This document shows positions 45,129 to 56,207 of a stretch of 64,000 bases of DNA, piece after piece (within the stretch, counting starts at the first letter, position 1; every line of letters starts with the position of its first letter). The stretch comes from Variovorax sp. PAMC28562 (GTDB taxonomy: Bacteria; Pseudomonadota; Gammaproteobacteria; Burkholderiales; Burkholderiaceae_C), in the NCBI RefSeq assembly GCF_014303735.1, contig NZ_CP060296.1:1561501-1625500 (forward strand), read 5' to 3'. Position numbers and translations under genes: made by a program. The notes beneath the pieces were generated by a model that was given only the letters and a program-made list of their open reading frames with translations, searched no databases and was not told where the DNA came from.

Positions 45129-45434
45129 GTGGCTAAACAATCTTTGATCCAGCGCGAACTCAAGCGCGACAACTTGGTCGCCAAGTACGCCGCGAAGCAC
45201 GCGGAATTCAAGGCAATCGCAAACGATGCCAAGAAGAGCGACGAAGAGCGCGCCGCAGCCCGTCTGGGTCTGCAGAAGCTCCCGCGCAATGCGAACCCGA
45301 CGCGTCAACGAAATCGTTGCGCCATCACCGGTCGTCCTCGCGGCACGTTCCGTCAATTCGGTCTGGCTCGCGCCAAGATCCGTGAACTGGCTTTCGCTGG
45401 CGACATCCCCGGTGTCACCAAGGCTAGCTGGTAA
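45129..45434 (+). CDS. rpsN: 30S ribosomal protein S14 (zinc-independent form)
   Basis: 101 residues from GTG 45129. Long C-minus form: only one Cys ([10 protein letters not shown]), so no zinc finger, in keeping with most proteobacteria. The C-terminal signature [27 protein letters not shown] is intact. Binds 16S 3' domain in the head of the 30S subunit. Confidence 0.98.
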   Translation: MAKQSLIQRELKRDNLVAKYAAKHAEFKAIANDAKKSDEERAAARLGLQKLPRNANPTRQRNRCAITGRPRGTFRQFGLARAKIRELAFAGDIPGVTKASW

Positions 45435-45454
45435 GCCCGGCAGGAGCAAACAAC

Positions 45455-45850
45455 ATGAGCATGAGTGATCCCATTGCCGACCTGCTGACGCGTATCCGTA
45501 ACGCGCAGATGGTGGCGAAGCCCAATGTGTCGATTCCATCTTCCAAAGTGAAGGTCGCGATCGCACAGGTGCTGAAAGACGAAGGCTATATCGATGGTTT
45601 CGAGGTCAAGACCGAGTCGGGTAAGTCCGAACTGGTCATCACCTTGAAGTATTACGCTGGTCGCCCGGTCATCGAGCGCATCGAGCGTGTGAGCCGTCCC
45701 GGTCTGCGCGTCTACAAGGGCAGCGCTGCCATTCCACAAGTCCAGAACGGCCTCGGCGTCGCCATCGTCACTACCCCACAGGGCGTGATGACCGACCGCA
45801 AGGCGCGCGCTACCGGTGTCGGTGGCGAAGTCCTGTGCTACGTCGCCTAA
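45455..45850 (+). CDS. rpsH: 30S ribosomal protein S8
   Basis: 131 residues beginning [19 protein letters not shown], with the C-terminal signature [22 protein letters not shown]. Primary binder of 16S helix 21 and, in E. coli, the translational repressor of this operon. Ribosomal context and length leave no doubt. Confidence 0.98.
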   Translation: MSMSDPIADLLTRIRNAQMVAKPNVSIPSSKVKVAIAQVLKDEGYIDGFEVKTESGKSELVITLKYYAGRPVIERIERVSRPGLRVYKGSAAIPQVQNGLGVAIVTTPQGVMTDRKARATGVGGEVLCYVA

Positions 45851-45875
45851 CCGAGACATCGAGGAGTTACTGAAA

Positions 45876-46409
45876 ATGTCCCGCGTAGGAAAAATGCCCG
45901 TCGCCATCCCCGCAGGTGTGGATGTGTCGATCAAGGATGACCAGATCAGCGTCAAAGGCTCGGGCGGAACGCTCAGCCTGCATCGCAATGTGTTGGTCAA
46001 AGTCGTCAGCAATGACGGCAAGCTCAATTTCGAGCCCGCCAACGATTCGCGTGAAGCGAATGCGATGAGCGGCACGTTGCGCCAGCTGGTCAACAACATG
46101 GTTGTCGGCGTCACCAAGGGCTTCGAAAAGAAGCTCAATTTGGTCGGTGTCGGCTACAAGGCCGCTGCATCCAATAACAAGTTGAATCTGCAAGTCGGTT
46201 ACTCGCACCCGGTCAATATCGACATGCCTCAAGGCATCACGGTAACCACTGCGACCCCGACTGAAATCGTGATCAAGGGTGCCGATCGCCAACGCGTCGG
46301 CCAGATCGCCGCCGAGATCCGCGCTGTTCGTCCGCCTGAGCCTTACAAGGGTAAGGGCATCCGATATTCGGACGAGAAGATCGTGATCAAAGAGACCAAG
46401 AAGAAATAA
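45876..46409 (+). CDS. rplF: 50S ribosomal protein L6
   Basis: 177 residues from ATG 45876 ([15 protein letters not shown]); the frame stays open upstream inside rpsH but GAGGAG lies just before this ATG. The C-terminal L6 signature is [23 protein letters not shown]6 lies near the GTPase centre and sarcin-ricin loop. Confidence 0.98.
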   Translation: MSRVGKMPVAIPAGVDVSIKDDQISVKGSGGTLSLHRNVLVKVVSNDGKLNFEPANDSREANAMSGTLRQLVNNMVVGVTKGFEKKLNLVGVGYKAAASNNKLNLQVGYSHPVNIDMPQGITVTTATPTEIVIKGADRQRVGQIAAEIRAVRPPEPYKGKGIRYSDEKIVIKETKKK

Positions 46410-46420
46410 GGGGCAGCAAA

Positions 46421-46789
46421 ATGATGTTGACCAAAAAAGCACAGCGTCTGCGCCGCTCGCGCCAGACCCGCATTCGTATCGCGACCCAGGGCGTTGCCCG
46501 TCTCACGGTGAACCGCACCAACCTGCACATCTACGCCACGGTCATTTCCGACGACGGCTCCAAGGTGATTGCGACTGCATCGACGGCCGAAGCCGAAGTT
46601 CGCACGTCGTTAGGCGGCGCAGGCAAGGGCGGCAACGCCGCTGCCGCTACCGCGGTTGGCAAGCGCATCGCTGAAAAGGCGAAAGCGGCCGGCGTTGACA
46701 AGGTCGCTTTCGACCGTGCAGGTTTTGCGTACCACGGCCGCGTCAAGGCGTTGGCTGAAGCGGCACGCGAAGCCGGCCTGCAGTTCTAA
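46421..46789 (+). CDS. rplR: 50S ribosomal protein L18
   Basis: 122 residues. Adjacent ATGs at 46421 and 46424; AAGGGG spacing favours the first. Contains [26 protein letters not shown] and the end [26 protein letters not shown]. With L5 and L25-type proteins it binds 5S rRNA. Confidence 0.97.
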   Translation: MMLTKKAQRLRRSRQTRIRIATQGVARLTVNRTNLHIYATVISDDGSKVIATASTAEAEVRTSLGGAGKGGNAAAATAVGKRIAEKAKAAGVDKVAFDRAGFAYHGRVKALAEAAREAGLQF

Positions 46790-46818
46790 GCGCAAGCAGC
46801 GAGTTCAAGGAATTCAAG

Positions 46819-47337
46819 ATGGCAAAAATTCAAGCACGCACCCAGAACGAAGGACCGGAAGACGGTCTGCGCGAGAAGATGATCGCGATCAACCGCGTCA
46901 CCAAGGTGGTGAAGGGTGGTCGGATCCTCGGTTTTGCAGCACTCACCGTGGTCGGTGACGGCGACGGCAAGGTCGGCATGGGCAAGGGCAAATCGAAGGA
47001 AGTGCCGGCTGCAGTGCAAAAGGCTATGGAAGAAGCGCGTCGCAACCTCTTCAAGATTTCGATCAAGAACGGCACACTGCATCATCGCGTGACCGGTCAC
47101 CATGGCGCTGCATCGGTTGTCATGATTCCGGCCCCAAAGGGCACGGGCATCATCGCTGGTGGCCCGATGCGCGCTGTGTTCGAAGTCCTGGGTATTACCG
47201 ACATCGTGGCCAAGAGCCATGGTTCGTCAAACCCCTACAACATGGTTCGCGCCACGCTCGACGGTCTGAAGAACTCGACCACGGCATCGCAAGTCGCTGC
47301 CAAGCGTGGCCTGACCGTCGAAGAAATCTTCGCGTAA
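46819..47337 (+). CDS. rpsE: 30S ribosomal protein S5
   Basis: 172 residues with the double-stranded-RNA-binding-like N-domain ([46 protein letters not shown]) and the C-domain [40 protein letters not shown]5 contributes to decoding fidelity and mRNA unwinding at the entry channel. Confidence 0.98.
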   Translation: MAKIQARTQNEGPEDGLREKMIAINRVTKVVKGGRILGFAALTVVGDGDGKVGMGKGKSKEVPAAVQKAMEEARRNLFKISIKNGTLHHRVTGHHGAASVVMIPAPKGTGIIAGGPMRAVFEVLGITDIVAKSHGSSNPYNMVRATLDGLKNSTTASQVAAKRGLTVEEIFA

Positions 47338-47361
47338 GCGAAGAGATACCAGAAGACTCCC

Positions 47362-47547
47362 ATGACGACGCAACAAACAACCCTCAAGGTGACCTTAGTG
47401 AAGAGCCCGATCGGCACCAAGGAATCGCATCGCGCTACCGTGCGTGGCCTCGGCCTGCGCAAGATCAACAGCGTGAGTGAGCTGCAAGATACGCCCGCAG
47501 TGCGCGGCATGATCAACAAGATCAGTTATCTGGTCAAAGTTCTGTAA
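47362..47547 (+). CDS. rpmD: 50S ribosomal protein L30
   Basis: 61 residues, the short bacterial form. Core [29 protein letters not shown] and end [14 protein letters not shown] are typical. Small peripheral large-subunit protein. It lies 24 nt after rpsE and 11 nt before rplO. Confidence 0.97.
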   Translation: MTTQQTTLKVTLVKSPIGTKESHRATVRGLGLRKINSVSELQDTPAVRGMINKISYLVKVL

Positions 47548-47558
47548 GAGAGACTGAT

Positions 47559-47990
47559 ATGGAACTCAATGGCATCAAGCCGGCCGCCGGCGCCAAGCAC
47601 GCAAAGCGTCGCGTTGGTCGCGGTATCGGCTCCGGTATCGGCAAGACCGCAGGTCGCGGTCACAAAGGTCAAAAGTCACGCGCAGGCGGCTTCCACAAGG
47701 TTGGTTTCGAAGGCGGTCAAATGCCTTTGCAACGGCGCTTGCCTAAGCGCGGCTTCAAGTCGCATCTGCTGAAGTACAACGCTGAAGTCACGCTGACTGC
47801 TCTCGAGCAACTCGGTCTGGCTGAAGTCGACATGCTGGCGCTCAAGCAAGCAGGTCTGGTCAGTCAGATGATCAAGGTCGTCAAGATCATCAAGACCGGC
47901 GAACTTACCAAGGCTGTCAAGCTGACGGGCGTGGGCGCTACTGCCGGCGCCAAGGCTGCAATTGAAGCTGCCGGCGGCAGCGTCGCCTGA
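47559..47990 (+). CDS. rplO: 50S ribosomal protein L15
   Basis: 143 residues. Gly/Lys/Arg-rich N-terminus [25 protein letters not shown] threads into 23S rRNA. The globular C-terminus follows [14 protein letters not shown]. Late-assembly protein; precedes secY as in nearly all bacteria. Confidence 0.98.
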   Translation: MELNGIKPAAGAKHAKRRVGRGIGSGIGKTAGRGHKGQKSRAGGFHKVGFEGGQMPLQRRLPKRGFKSHLLKYNAEVTLTALEQLGLAEVDMLALKQAGLVSQMIKVVKIIKTGELTKAVKLTGVGATAGAKAAIEAAGGSVA

Positions 47991-48019
47991 TTTCCTCTTC
48001 GGACTGAAAGAACCTCTTC

Positions 48020-49333
48020 GTGGCAACTAACGCGGCAACGCTCGCAAAAACAGGCAAGTTCGGCGACCTCCGTCGTCGGCTCGTTTTTTTGCTGCTCGCC
48101 CTCGTGGTCTATCGCGTCGGTGCGCACATCCCTGTTCCGGGCATCAATCCTGATCAGTTGGCGCAGTTGTTTCAAGGTCAGCAGGGTGGCATCCTGAGCC
48201 TATTCAACATGTTCTCGGGCGGTGCGTTGTCGCGCTTCACCGTGTTCGCCTTGGGGATCATGCCGTACATTTCGGCGTCGATCATCATGCAGTTGATGAC
48301 CTATGTGTTGCCCACCTTCGAGCAAATGAAGAAGGAAGGCGAATCGGGACGTCGCAAGATCACTCAGTACACGCGTTATGGCGCGCTTGGTCTCGCAATG
48401 TTCCAGTCGTTCAGCATTGCGGTCGCGCTGGAATCCTCTGCGGGCCTGGTCATTGCACCTGGTTTCGGTTTCCGCATCACTGCGATGGTGAGTCTCACGG
48501 CAGGTTCGATGTTCCTGATGTGGCTCGGCGAGCAGATCACTGAGCGTGGTCTTGGCAACGGCATTTCTATCCTGATCTTTGCTGGCATTGCGGCGGGGTT
48601 GCCGAACGCGGTGGGGGGCTTGCTTGAGCTGGTTCGTACCGGCGCCATGAACGTGATCGTCGCTTTGTTCATCGTCGCCGTTGTGGCGGGTGTGACTTAC
48701 TTCGTGGTGTTCGTGGAACGCGGTCAGCGGAAGATTCTTGTGAACTACGCCCGCCGACAGGTTGGGAACAAGGTCTACGGCGGCCAATCGTCCCACTTGC
48801 CGCTCAAACTGAATATGGCCGGCGTGATCCCGCCGATCTTTGCTTCGTCGATCATTTTGCTTCCGGCAACAGTAGTCGGTTGGCTGAGCACAGGTGAAGG
48901 TGGCTTCCGTTGGATCAAGGACGTGGCTGGCGCGCTGCGTCCGGGTGAACCGATCTACGTGCTGCTGTATGCCGCTGCAATCGTGTTCTTCTGTTTCTTC
49001 TACACAGCCTTGGTGTTCAACAGCCGCGAGACGGCCGACAACCTCAAGAAAAGCGGCGCCTTCATTCCTGGCATTCGCCCGGGTGATCAAACGGCCCGCT
49101 ATATCGACAAGATTCTGGTTCGCCTGACGTTGGCCGGCGCGGTGTACATCACCTTCGTTTGCTTGCTGCCCGAGTTCCTGATTCTGAAATACAACGTGCC
49201 GTTTTATTTCGGTGGGACCTCTCTGTTGATCATCGTGGTCGTCACGATGGACTTCATGGCCCAGGTACAGAACTACATGATGTCTCAGCAGTATGAATCG
49301 CTGCTCAAGAAGGCGAACTTCAAGACGTCGTAG
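48020..49333 (+). CDS. secY: Protein translocase subunit SecY
   Basis: 437 residues from GTG 48020 with ten predicted membrane helices. SecY signatures: [43 protein letters not shown] and [18 protein letters not shown]. Forms the SecYEG protein-conducting channel. No infA lies between secY and rpmJ, unlike in some other Burkholderiales. Confidence 0.98.
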   Translation: MATNAATLAKTGKFGDLRRRLVFLLLALVVYRVGAHIPVPGINPDQLAQLFQGQQGGILSLFNMFSGGALSRFTVFALGIMPYISASIIMQLMTYVLPTFEQMKKEGESGRRKITQYTRYGALGLAMFQSFSIAVALESSAGLVIAPGFGFRITAMVSLTAGSMFLMWLGEQITERGLGNGISILIFAGIAAGLPNAVGGLLELVRTGAMNVIVALFIVAVVAGVTYFVVFVERGQRKILVNYARRQVGNKVYGGQSSHLPLKLNMAGVIPPIFASSIILLPATVVGWLSTGEGGFRWIKDVAGALRPGEPIYVLLYAAAIVFFCFFYTALVFNSRETADNLKKSGAFIPGIRPGDQTARYIDKILVRLTLAGAVYITFVCLLPEFLILKYNVPFYFGGTSLLIIVVVTMDFMAQVQNYMMSQQYESLLKKANFKTS

Positions 49334-49396
49334 CGCTGGGTTTCAGTATTGAGTTCGGGCGTTAGAGCGCCACGTTTAAAGTTTTAGGAGAATCAA

Positions 49397-49510
49397 ATGA
49401 GAGTTTCGGCTTCGGTCAAACCCATCTGCCGTAATTGCAAGGTCATCCGCCGTAAAGGCGTGGTGCGTGTGATTTGTACCGACCCGCGCCACAAGCAGCG
49501 CCAGGGTTGA
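49397..49510 (+). CDS. rpmJ: 50S ribosomal protein L36
   Basis: A 37-residue [17 protein letters not shown] at the start and [11 protein letters not shown] at the end, behind TAGGAG. The zinc-binding C-x2-C..C..H set (CRNC, C, H) marks the zinc-containing C+ form. Located between secY and rpsM, the canonical place. Confidence 0.97.
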   Translation: MRVSASVKPICRNCKVIRRKGVVRVICTDPRHKQRQG

Positions 49511-49533
49511 TCCAAGAGTATTAGAGGACGCAC

Positions 49534-49899
49534 ATGGCACGTATTGCTGGCATTAACATTCCACCGCACAAGCACGCTGAAATTGGCCTGACCGCCATTT
49601 TTGGTATCGGTCGCACGCGCGCCCGTCAAATCTGTGAAGCGAGCGGTATCGAATATTCGAAGAAGATCAAAGATCTGACCGACGGCGATCTCGAAAAGAT
49701 CCGCGATCAGATTGCGCTCTTCACCATCGAAGGCGATCTGCGCCGCGAGACCACGATGAACATCAAGCGATTGATGGACATCGGTTGCTATCGTGGCTTT
49801 CGCCATCGTCGCGGCCTGCCGATGCGCGGCCAGCGCACGCGCACCAATGCCCGTACCCGCAAGGGTCCGCGCAAGGCCGCGCAGTCCCTGAAGAAATAA
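49534..49899 (+). CDS. rpsM: 30S ribosomal protein S13
   Basis: 121 residues: [29 protein letters not shown] at the start with the helix-hairpin-helix, and [21 protein letters not shown] at the end, the basic tail that reaches the P-site tRNA. First gene of the alpha-type segment, 23 nt after rpmJ. Confidence 0.98.
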   Translation: MARIAGINIPPHKHAEIGLTAIFGIGRTRARQICEASGIEYSKKIKDLTDGDLEKIRDQIALFTIEGDLRRETTMNIKRLMDIGCYRGFRHRRGLPMRGQRTRTNARTRKGPRKAAQSLKK

Positions 49900-49911
49900 G
49901 GATAGACCAGC

Positions 49912-50316
49912 ATGGCTAAAGCTCCTGCAAACAACGCCGCACAGCGCGTTCGCAAGAAGGTTCGCAAGAACGTCGCGGACGGCATCGCTCACGTGCACGC
50001 CTCGTTCAACAACACCATCATCACGATTACCGATCGTCAGGGCAACGCCCTGTCATGGGCTTCGTCGGGTGGCCAAGGCTTCAAAGGCTCGCGCAAGTCG
50101 ACGCCTTTCGCTGCGCAGGTCGCGTCCGAAGTGGCGGGCCGTGCTGCTGTCGAACAAGGCATTAAGAACCTCGACGTCGAGATCAAGGGCCCTGGTCCCG
50201 GTCGCGAATCGTCGGTGCGCGCTTTGGCTGCGCTGGGCATTCGGATTAATTCCATTGCCGATGTGACGCCAGTTCCGCATAACGGCTGCCGCCCTCAAAA
50301 GCGTCGCCGGATCTGA
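49912..50316 (+). CDS. rpsK: 30S ribosomal protein S11
   Basis: 134 residues. [45 protein letters not shown] and the C-terminal [18 protein letters not shown] are the S11 signatures. Platform protein near the mRNA exit. Followed by an unusually long 160-nt gap before rpsD. Confidence 0.98.
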   Translation: MAKAPANNAAQRVRKKVRKNVADGIAHVHASFNNTIITITDRQGNALSWASSGGQGFKGSRKSTPFAAQVASEVAGRAAVEQGIKNLDVEIKGPGPGRESSVRALAALGIRINSIADVTPVPHNGCRPQKRRRI

Positions 50317-50360
50317 TCGCTTTGCGGTCAGGCGTTGAGGCGCTCCAGCCTCATCGCCCG

Positions 50361-50398
50361 GCGCAGTCTGCCTCGCGGCGGCTGCGCATTTTGTTTTT
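50361..50398 (+). terminator. Terminator-like hairpin between rpsK and rpsD
   Basis: Stem GCGCAG (50361-50366) / CTGCGC (50382-50387) with a 15-nt GC-rich loop that can pair further, followed by ATTTTGTTTTT. A second stem GAGGC/GCCTC lies just upstream (50337-50352). In the middle of an operon this looks like an attenuator or partial terminator. Confidence 0.5.
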
Positions 50399-50476
50399 AT
50401 CAAGCCCACCGCCATCGGCACGCCGCTGATGGCTCCCGCAGTTCAAAGCTGCGGCAGATGACACAAAGGAAATCAC

Positions 50477-51100
50477 GTGGCACGCTACCTCGGCCCCAAG
50501 GCCAAACTTTCCCGCCGTGAAGGCACTGACCTATTCCTGAAGAGCGCTCGCCGTTCGATTCAAGACAAGGCCAAGTTCGATTCCAAGCCCGGCCAGCACG
50601 GCCGCACTTCGGGTCAGCGCACCTCGGACTTCGGTCTGCAACTGCGTGAGAAGCAGAAGGTCAAGCGCATGTACGGCGTGCTTGAAAAGCAGTTTCGCCG
50701 CTACTTCGAAGAAGCCGATCGCCGCCGCGGCAACACGGGTGCCAATCTCCTGTTCTTGCTGGAATGCCGGCTGGATAACGTTGTCTATCGCATGGGGTTT
50801 GGCTCGACCCGCGCTGAAGCACGCCAACTCGTGTCGCACAAGGCGATCACGGTGAATGGCCAGTCAGTCAACATCCCGTCGTACCTGGTCAAGACCGGCG
50901 ACGTGATTGCTGTGCGCGACAAGTCGAAGAAGCAGACCCGGATTGCCGAAGCGTTGCAGTTGGCTCAGCAAGTCGGCATGCCGGCTTGGGTCGAGGTCAA
51001 CGCCGACAAGGGCGAAGGCACCTTCAAGAAGGTTCCTGACCGCGACGAATTCGCAGCCGACATCAACGAATCGCTGATCGTCGAACTGTATTCGCGTTAA
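50477..51100 (+). CDS. rpsD: 30S ribosomal protein S4
   Basis: 207 residues from GTG 50477. Begins [25 protein letters not shown] and has the S4 domain [46 protein letters not shown]. Nucleates 16S 5'-domain assembly and, in E. coli, represses the alpha operon. Flanked on both sides by long gaps with hairpins, which could be sites of such control. Confidence 0.98.
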   Translation: MARYLGPKAKLSRREGTDLFLKSARRSIQDKAKFDSKPGQHGRTSGQRTSDFGLQLREKQKVKRMYGVLEKQFRRYFEEADRRRGNTGANLLFLLECRLDNVVYRMGFGSTRAEARQLVSHKAITVNGQSVNIPSYLVKTGDVIAVRDKSKKQTRIAEALQLAQQVGMPAWVEVNADKGEGTFKKVPDRDEFAADINESLIVELYSR

Positions 51101-51110
51101 ACGGACGATA

Positions 51111-51148
51111 ACGAGGCTGCTGCGCCGCCTCGTCCTTGTGATTTTTTT
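51111..51148 (+). terminator. Terminator-like hairpin between rpsD and rpoA
   Basis: Perfect stem ACGAGGC (51111-51117) / GCCTCGT (51127-51133) with a 9-nt loop, then an eight-base gap and seven T's (51142-51148). It probably lowers readthrough into rpoA, which follows at 51231 after a 130-nt gap. Confidence 0.5.
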
Positions 51149-51230
51149 GTTCCCTCCGCGCTGCACCGCGACAGGGCACTTCACCAGCCTTACCGGTGTA
51201 ACGAACCGGGGGTATTGAGAGGAAGTCTGC

Positions 51231-52220
51231 ATGCAAACCACCCTGCTGAAACCCAAGACCATCCAGGTCGAGCAACTTGCGCCGAACAAGGCCAAGGTTA
51301 CTCTCGAACCTTTCGAGCGGGGCTACGGCCACACGCTCGGCAATGCGCTGCGCCGCGTTCTGCTGTCGTCCATGGTCGGCTATTCGGCCACCGAAGTGAC
51401 TATTGCCGGCGTTCTGCACGAATACTCGTCAATCGACGGTGTGCAAGAAGACGTCGTCAATATTTTGTTGAACCTCAAGGGTGTGGTGTTCAAGCTCCAC
51501 AACCGCGACGAAGTCACGTTGAGTCTGCGCAAGGACGGCGAAGGCCCGGTGTTGGCTTCTGACATTCAGACGCCGCACGACGTTGAAATCATCAACCCGG
51601 ATCACGTGATCGCGCACCTGTCGCAAGGTGGCAAGCTCGATATGCAGATCAAGGTCGAAAAGGGCCGCGGTTACGTTCCGGGAACGATGCGCCGCTATGC
51701 GGATGAGCCGACGAAGTCGATTGGCCGCATCGTGCTCGACGCATCGTTCTCGCCAGTCAAGCGCGTGAGCTACACCGTCGAAAGCGCTCGTGTAGAACAG
51801 CGCACCGATCTGGACAAGCTGCTTGTCGAGATCGAAACGAACGGGGCGATCACCGCTGAGGACGCAGTGCGCGCTTCGGCGAAGATCCTGGTCGAACAAC
51901 TCGCAGTGTTCGCACAGCTCGAAGGTGGCGAACTTGCCGCTTTCGACACCCCAGCGCCGCGCAGTGCACAGCAGTTCGATCCGATCCTGCTGCGTCCGGT
52001 CGACGAACTTGAGCTCACAGTGCGTTCGGCGAACTGCCTGAAGGCCGAGAACATCTACTACATCGGTGACCTGATTCAGCGTACCGAAAACGAGTTGCTC
52101 AAGACCCCGAATCTGGGTCGTAAGTCGCTCAACGAGATCAAGGAAGTCCTCGCTTCGCGCGGCCTGACCTTGGGTATGAAGCTCGAAAGCTGGCCGCCGG
52201 CCGGCCTCGACAAGCGTTAA
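51231..52220 (+). CDS. rpoA: RNA polymerase alpha subunit
   Basis: 329 residues. N-terminal assembly domain ([29 protein letters not shown]) and C-terminal DNA/activator-binding domain ([56 protein letters not shown]) are complete. Dimerises to initiate polymerase assembly and contacts UP elements and activators. Confidence 0.98.
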   Translation: MQTTLLKPKTIQVEQLAPNKAKVTLEPFERGYGHTLGNALRRVLLSSMVGYSATEVTIAGVLHEYSSIDGVQEDVVNILLNLKGVVFKLHNRDEVTLSLRKDGEGPVLASDIQTPHDVEIINPDHVIAHLSQGGKLDMQIKVEKGRGYVPGTMRRYADEPTKSIGRIVLDASFSPVKRVSYTVESARVEQRTDLDKLLVEIETNGAITAEDAVRASAKILVEQLAVFAQLEGGELAAFDTPAPRSAQQFDPILLRPVDELELTVRSANCLKAENIYYIGDLIQRTENELLKTPNLGRKSLNEIKEVLASRGLTLGMKLESWPPAGLDKR

Positions 52221-52301
52221 TTTTCAGAGAGCCTTCAAAAAGCTCAGTGCACGGGCAGTACCTGATACGGCTGCCTTTTTAATAAAGTAAAGGAAAGCAC
52301 T

Positions 52302-52703
52302 ATGCGCCACGGTCACGGCCTCCGCAAACTCAATCGCACCAGCTCGCATCGTCTTGCGATGCTGCAAAACATGATGAACTCGCTCATCGAGCACGAGGTC
52401 ATCAAGACCACGCTGCCGAAGGCGAAAGAACTGCGTCGCGTCATCGAGCCGATGATCACGCTGGCCAAGAAGCCGACGCTTGCGAACAAGCGCCTTGCAT
52501 TCGACCGTCTTCGCGATCGCAACAGCGTCGTCAAGCTTTTCGCCGACCTTGGCCCGCGCTACAACACGCGTCCCGGTGGCTACACGCGCATCCTGAAAAT
52601 GGGTTTCCGCGTCGGCGACAACGCACCGATGGCGCTGGTTGAGTTGGTCGATCGCCCAGAGATCAAAGAAGATGCGTCTGCCGAGCAGAACGCCGCTGAA
52701 TAA
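52302..52703 (+). CDS. rplQ: 50S ribosomal protein L17
   Basis: 133 residues starting [24 protein letters not shown], with [20 protein letters not shown] and a C-terminal extension ending [10 protein letters not shown]. Last protein gene of the operon. The initiator tRNA gene follows after 18 nt. Confidence 0.98.
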   Translation: MRHGHGLRKLNRTSSHRLAMLQNMMNSLIEHEVIKTTLPKAKELRRVIEPMITLAKKPTLANKRLAFDRLRDRNSVVKLFADLGPRYNTRPGGYTRILKMGFRVGDNAPMALVELVDRPEIKEDASAEQNAAE

Positions 52704-52705
52704 GC

Positions 52706-52711
52706 TATAAT
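52706..52711 (+). promoter_or_regulatory. -10 box (TATAAT) for the initiator tRNA gene
   Basis: A perfect TATAAT begins 2 nt after the rplQ stop, 10 nt before the tRNA 5' end. The matching -35 region (52683-52688, GAGCAG) inside rplQ is poor. The tRNA can thus be transcribed alone in addition to readthrough from the operon. Confidence 0.5.
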
Positions 52712-52721
52712 TCCATCTTGC

Positions 52722-52798
<77 letters not shown>

Positions 52799-52802
52799 AT
52801 TT

Positions 52803-52836
52803 AAAAGGCCCTTTGAGAAATCAAAGGGCCTTTTTT
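52803..52836 (+). terminator. Strong Rho-independent terminator after tRNA-fMet
   Basis: Perfect 14-bp stem AAAAGGCCCTTTGA/TCAAAGGGCCTTTT closed by a GAAA loop and followed by further T's. Ends the ribosomal operon/tRNA transcript. The 139 bp after it, up to the ridA stop, hold no gene. Confidence 0.95.
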
Positions 52837-52975
52837 CTTTGGGTCATGACACCAAGAAATGGCAGGTCATCCGCTGAGCGCGTAACACGATCGAATCCAA
52901 TCTGTGCCGTGGACTCAGTGGATTTGGCTTAACGGCGCTCTCGGTCTACCCTGCCCGAAGACGCCAGCGTGCAGT

Positions 52976-53371
52976 TCAGTCCGGCAGAACCGCGGTCACT
53001 TCGATTTCCACTTTCGCTCGCGCTTCAACCAGCGCGGCGACCTGCACACACGTCATTGCCGGAAAGTTGCGGCCCATCGCATCGCGATACACCGGCCCCA
53101 ACTCGCTGAGCCGTGCGTTGTATTCGTCGCGATCGCTGATGTACCAGGTCATCCGAACCATGTGCTCTGGCCCGGCACCGGCTTCACGGAGCACCTCGGC
53201 GACGTTGCGCAGTGCTTGACCGGTCTGGACTATGAAGTCGTCGCTCTCGAACCGCTGCTGCGCGTTCCAGCCGATCTGGCCGCCAACGAAAATGGTCGTG
53301 CCGCGCGCAGCGATGCCATTCGCATATCCTTTGGGTGCCGTCCAGCCCGGCGGTTGAAGGAATTTCATCAT
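52976..53371 (-). CDS. RidA/YjgF-family enamine/imine deaminase-like protein
   Basis: A 131-residue protein of the YjgF/RidA fold, with GTTIFVGGQIGWNAQQR, the conserved TCVQVAALVEARAKVEIEVTAVLP ending, and Arg in VEARAKVEIE, the residue that binds the carboxylate in RidA. RidA proteins hydrolyse reactive enamines/imines to oxo compounds and ammonia. Its start overlaps the stop of the CoA-ligase gene as ATGA, so it belongs to the 2-aminobenzoate operon. The non-aromatic enamine that pathway makes is a plausible substrate (inference). Confidence 0.88.
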   Translation of the reverse strand: MMKFLQPPGWTAPKGYANGIAARGTTIFVGGQIGWNAQQRFESDDFIVQTGQALRNVAEVLREAGAGPEHMVRMTWYISDRDEYNARLSELGPVYRDAMGRNFPAMTCVQVAALVEARAKVEIEVTAVLPD

Positions 53372-55005
53372 GGTATTTGTCTGAGTCGAAATCGTTGGAG
53401 CTTGCCCGTTTCGGTGCGAGGCAGCACCGTGACGAACTCGATCTCCCTCGGGTATTTATACGGCGCTATGGTCGCCTTGACATGGTCTTGCAACGCCTTG
53501 ACGAGCGCCGCGTCACCGGTCTCGCCCGGCTTCAACACGCAATAGGCCTTGACGATGGTTCCGCGGTCGGCGTCGGCCTTGCCGACCACGCCGCACTCCG
53601 CAACCGCACGGTGTTTCAGCAGCGCGTCTTCGACCTCGGGGCCGCCGACGTTATAGCCCGCGGTCACGATCATGTCGTCGGCGCGTGCCTGGTAGAAAAA
53701 GTAGCCGTCGTCGTCCTGCATGAACGCATCGCCGGGGTAGTTCCAGCCGTTCTTCACGTACTCGGTCTGGCGCGCATCGTCGAGGTAGCGGCAACCCACC
53801 GGGCCGATGATCGCCAGCTTGCCGACAGTGCCGCGCAGCACCTCGTTGCCTTCATCGTCCACAACTTTCGCGGTGAAGCCGGGCACGGCTTTGCCGATCG
53901 CGCCGCGCCGCACCTCGTGGTTCGCCGCCGAAATATAAATGTGGAAGACCTCGGTGCCACCGATGCCGTCGAGCATCTCGATGCCCGTCGCGTCTTTCCA
54001 GAGTTGGCGAGTCGCATCGGGCAAAGCTTCACCGGCGCTTACGCAGGTGCGCATCGACGGCACGCCTTGCTGCTTTGCAAACGGTGCCATCTGCCGGTAG
54101 AAAGTCGGGGCTGTGTAGCAGATGGTCGCGCCGATCTCGTTGATCAGCTTGACCACGCCTTCAGGCGTGTATGGCGCATCGTGAAAGTAGACAGAAGAGC
54201 CCGCCCACATCGGATACACCAGCAGCCCGCCGAGCCCGAAGGTGAATGCCAGCGGCGGCGAGCCGATCACGATGTCGTCGCTGCGAGCCTTGAGGATATG
54301 CCGCGGCCAGGTCTCGCACATGGCGAGCACGTCGCGATGCGTCGTTACAGGCGCCTTCGGCTTGCCTGTCGTGCCCGACGTAAACGCCAACAGCGCGACA
54401 TCGTCCGCCGACGTCGGACACGCCGCGAAGACGCCGCTCTTGGCCGCAGCGAGCGACGACAAAGACGCGGGATCGTCCGGAAGGTTGAACGCAACGATGG
54501 TCAACAGCGACGGATATTCGCGCTGCGCCGTTTCCAGCTCAGCGATCAGCTTGCCGTCGCACAGAGCGAGCACAGGCCGCGCCTTGTCGATGATTTCGCC
54601 CAACTCCTTGGCGCGCAGCATCGGCATACTCGCCACGGCGATCATGCCGGCCTTCACCACGGCCAGCCACGATAGCGCCATGGCGACCGAGTTGCCACCA
54701 CGCAGCAGCACGCGGTTACCCGGCACCAGTCCGAAGTCTTCGACAAGCACCTGTGCGATGCGGCTGACCTCAACTGCAGCCTCGGCATACGTCAGCGTCT
54801 GCTGAGGTGAACGCAGCATCGGTTTGTCGCCGAAGCCTTTGGCCGCTGCCTTGTCGAGCAGCTCTTCGACCAAGTTCAACTGGTCGGGCAACTGCAACTC
54901 GGGTAAGTCGTACCGAAACATCGGCAATTGCTCAGCCGGCGGTAACCGGTCGTGCACGAATCGATCCACTTGCGCACTCAAAGACATAGGGGACTCCACG
55001 CTCAT
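53368..55005 (-). CDS. 2-aminobenzoate/benzoate-type CoA ligase
   Basis: A 545-residue AMP-forming acyl-CoA synthetase. P-loop [16 protein letters not shown], adenylation motif [46 protein letters not shown] (A8 hinge) and the catalytic Lys near the end ([14 protein letters not shown]). It belongs to the benzoate-CoA ligase group; the operon partner for 2-aminobenzoyl-CoA makes 2-aminobenzoate (anthranilate) the likely substrate. Start overlaps the acyl-CoA dehydrogenase stop as ATGA. Confidence 0.88.
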   Translation of the reverse strand: MSVESPMSLSAQVDRFVHDRLPPAEQLPMFRYDLPELQLPDQLNLVEELLDKAAAKGFGDKPMLRSPQQTLTYAEAAVEVSRIAQVLVEDFGLVPGNRVLLRGGNSVAMALSWLAVVKAGMIAVASMPMLRAKELGEIIDKARPVLALCDGKLIAELETAQREYPSLLTIVAFNLPDDPASLSSLAAAKSGVFAACPTSADDVALLAFTSGTTGKPKAPVTTHRDVLAMCETWPRHILKARSDDIVIGSPPLAFTFGLGGLLVYPMWAGSSVYFHDAPYTPEGVVKLINEIGATICYTAPTFYRQMAPFAKQQGVPSMRTCVSAGEALPDATRQLWKDATGIEMLDGIGGTEVFHIYISAANHEVRRGAIGKAVPGFTAKVVDDEGNEVLRGTVGKLAIIGPVGCRYLDDARQTEYVKNGWNYPGDAFMQDDDGYFFYQARADDMIVTAGYNVGGPEVEDALLKHRAVAECGVVGKADADRGTIVKAYCVLKPGETGDAALVKALQDHVKATIAPYKYPREIEFVTVLPRTETGKLQRFRLRQIP

Positions 55006-56201
55006 CCCTTGAGGACAGACTTGCCGATGATCAATTGCTGTACCTCGGTCGCGCCCTCGTAGATGCGCAACGACCGGATGTCGCGGTACAGACTCTCAAC
55101 TTTCGTGCCCACTTTCACGCCGAGGCCGCCGTGCATCTGCAACGCCATGTCGATCACGCGGCTCGCGTTTTCGGTAGCGCACATCTTGGCCATGGCGGCG
55201 GCTGCAGAAACGTCGCCGACAGCCGTTGCGCCGCGTTGTTCGGCGTCGTCGCGCATCCACGCAGCGCGGTAGGTGAGCAGGGCGGCGCTGTCGATCAGCG
55301 CTGCCATCTCGCCGAGCTTGGCTTGCGTCAGTTGAAAGTCTGCCAGCGTCTGGCCGAACATTTTTCGATGCTGGGCATGGTGCACCGCTTCGGCCAGGGC
55401 GCGCCGCCCCATGCCAAGTGCGGCCGCTGCGACGGACGCGCGAAAGATATCGAGCGTACGCATGGCCAGCTTGAAGCCGCCGTTCCGGTCGCCCAGCTGT
55501 GCCTCGCGAGGCACGCGGCAATCTTCGAAGCGAAGTGTGGCCAGCGGATGCGGCGCCATCACTTCGATGTGCTCGGAAGCGTCGAGGCCCGAGAGCGTCG
55601 CATCGACGATGAACGCCGTGATGCCCCGCGTCCCGGCGCTCGGTTCTGTTTTTGCGAAAACGCAGTAGAAGTCGGCGATGCCGCCGTTGCTGATCCAGGT
55701 CTTTTCGCCGTCGAGTCGCCAGCCATCGACAGTGGCGGTTGCTCGCATGGCCATTGCTCCGACGTCCGAGCCAGCTTCGGGCTCGCTCAGCGCGAACGCG
55801 GCGATCTTGCGACCGCTAGCGACCGCGGTCAGGTACTCGGCGTGATGTGCTTGCGTGCCAGCCAATGTGATGGCACCGCTGCCCAGGCCCTGCATCGCAA
55901 ACGCGAAGTCGGCAAGCGGCGAATGGAAAGCCAGTGTCTCGCGCAGCAACACGAGCGCGCGCGAATCCAGTCGCTCCAATGCACCGCCCGAGGTCGCGGG
56001 CACGCAGTAACGCAGCCAGCCGCCATCGCCCAGCTTGCGCACCCACTCACGGCAGGCTGCGCGGTCATCTCGCTCGTCCACACGCTGTGCCGCAGCCCAT
56101 GGCAAAAGGTCGTCCGCTAGCGCACGGTGCTCATTGCCAAAAAAAGGCAACGCAAGGTGTGCGGTCGAAGGTGGTGCCGGAGGCGAGGCGAAGGCTGACA
56201 T
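55002..56201 (-). CDS. Acyl-CoA dehydrogenase
   Basis: A 399-residue flavoenzyme. [20 protein letters not shown] FAD/substrate loop (here [18 protein letters not shown]), [31 protein letters not shown], and the C-terminal catalytic Glu in [20 protein letters not shown]. In this operon it probably desaturates an alicyclic CoA ester formed after ring reduction, feeding the hydratase next to it. The specific substrate is inferred from context. Confidence 0.9.
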   Translation of the reverse strand: MSAFASPPAPPSTAHLALPFFGNEHRALADDLLPWAAAQRVDERDDRAACREWVRKLGDGGWLRYCVPATSGGALERLDSRALVLLRETLAFHSPLADFAFAMQGLGSGAITLAGTQAHHAEYLTAVASGRKIAAFALSEPEAGSDVGAMAMRATATVDGWRLDGEKTWISNGGIADFYCVFAKTEPSAGTRGITAFIVDATLSGLDASEHIEVMAPHPLATLRFEDCRVPREAQLGDRNGGFKLAMRTLDIFRASVAAAALGMGRRALAEAVHHAQHRKMFGQTLADFQLTQAKLGEMAALIDSAALLTYRAAWMRDDAEQRGATAVGDVSAAAAMAKMCATENASRVIDMALQMHGGLGVKVGTKVESLYRDIRSLRIYEGATEVQQLIIGKSVLKG

Positions 56202-56207
56202 GATCGC

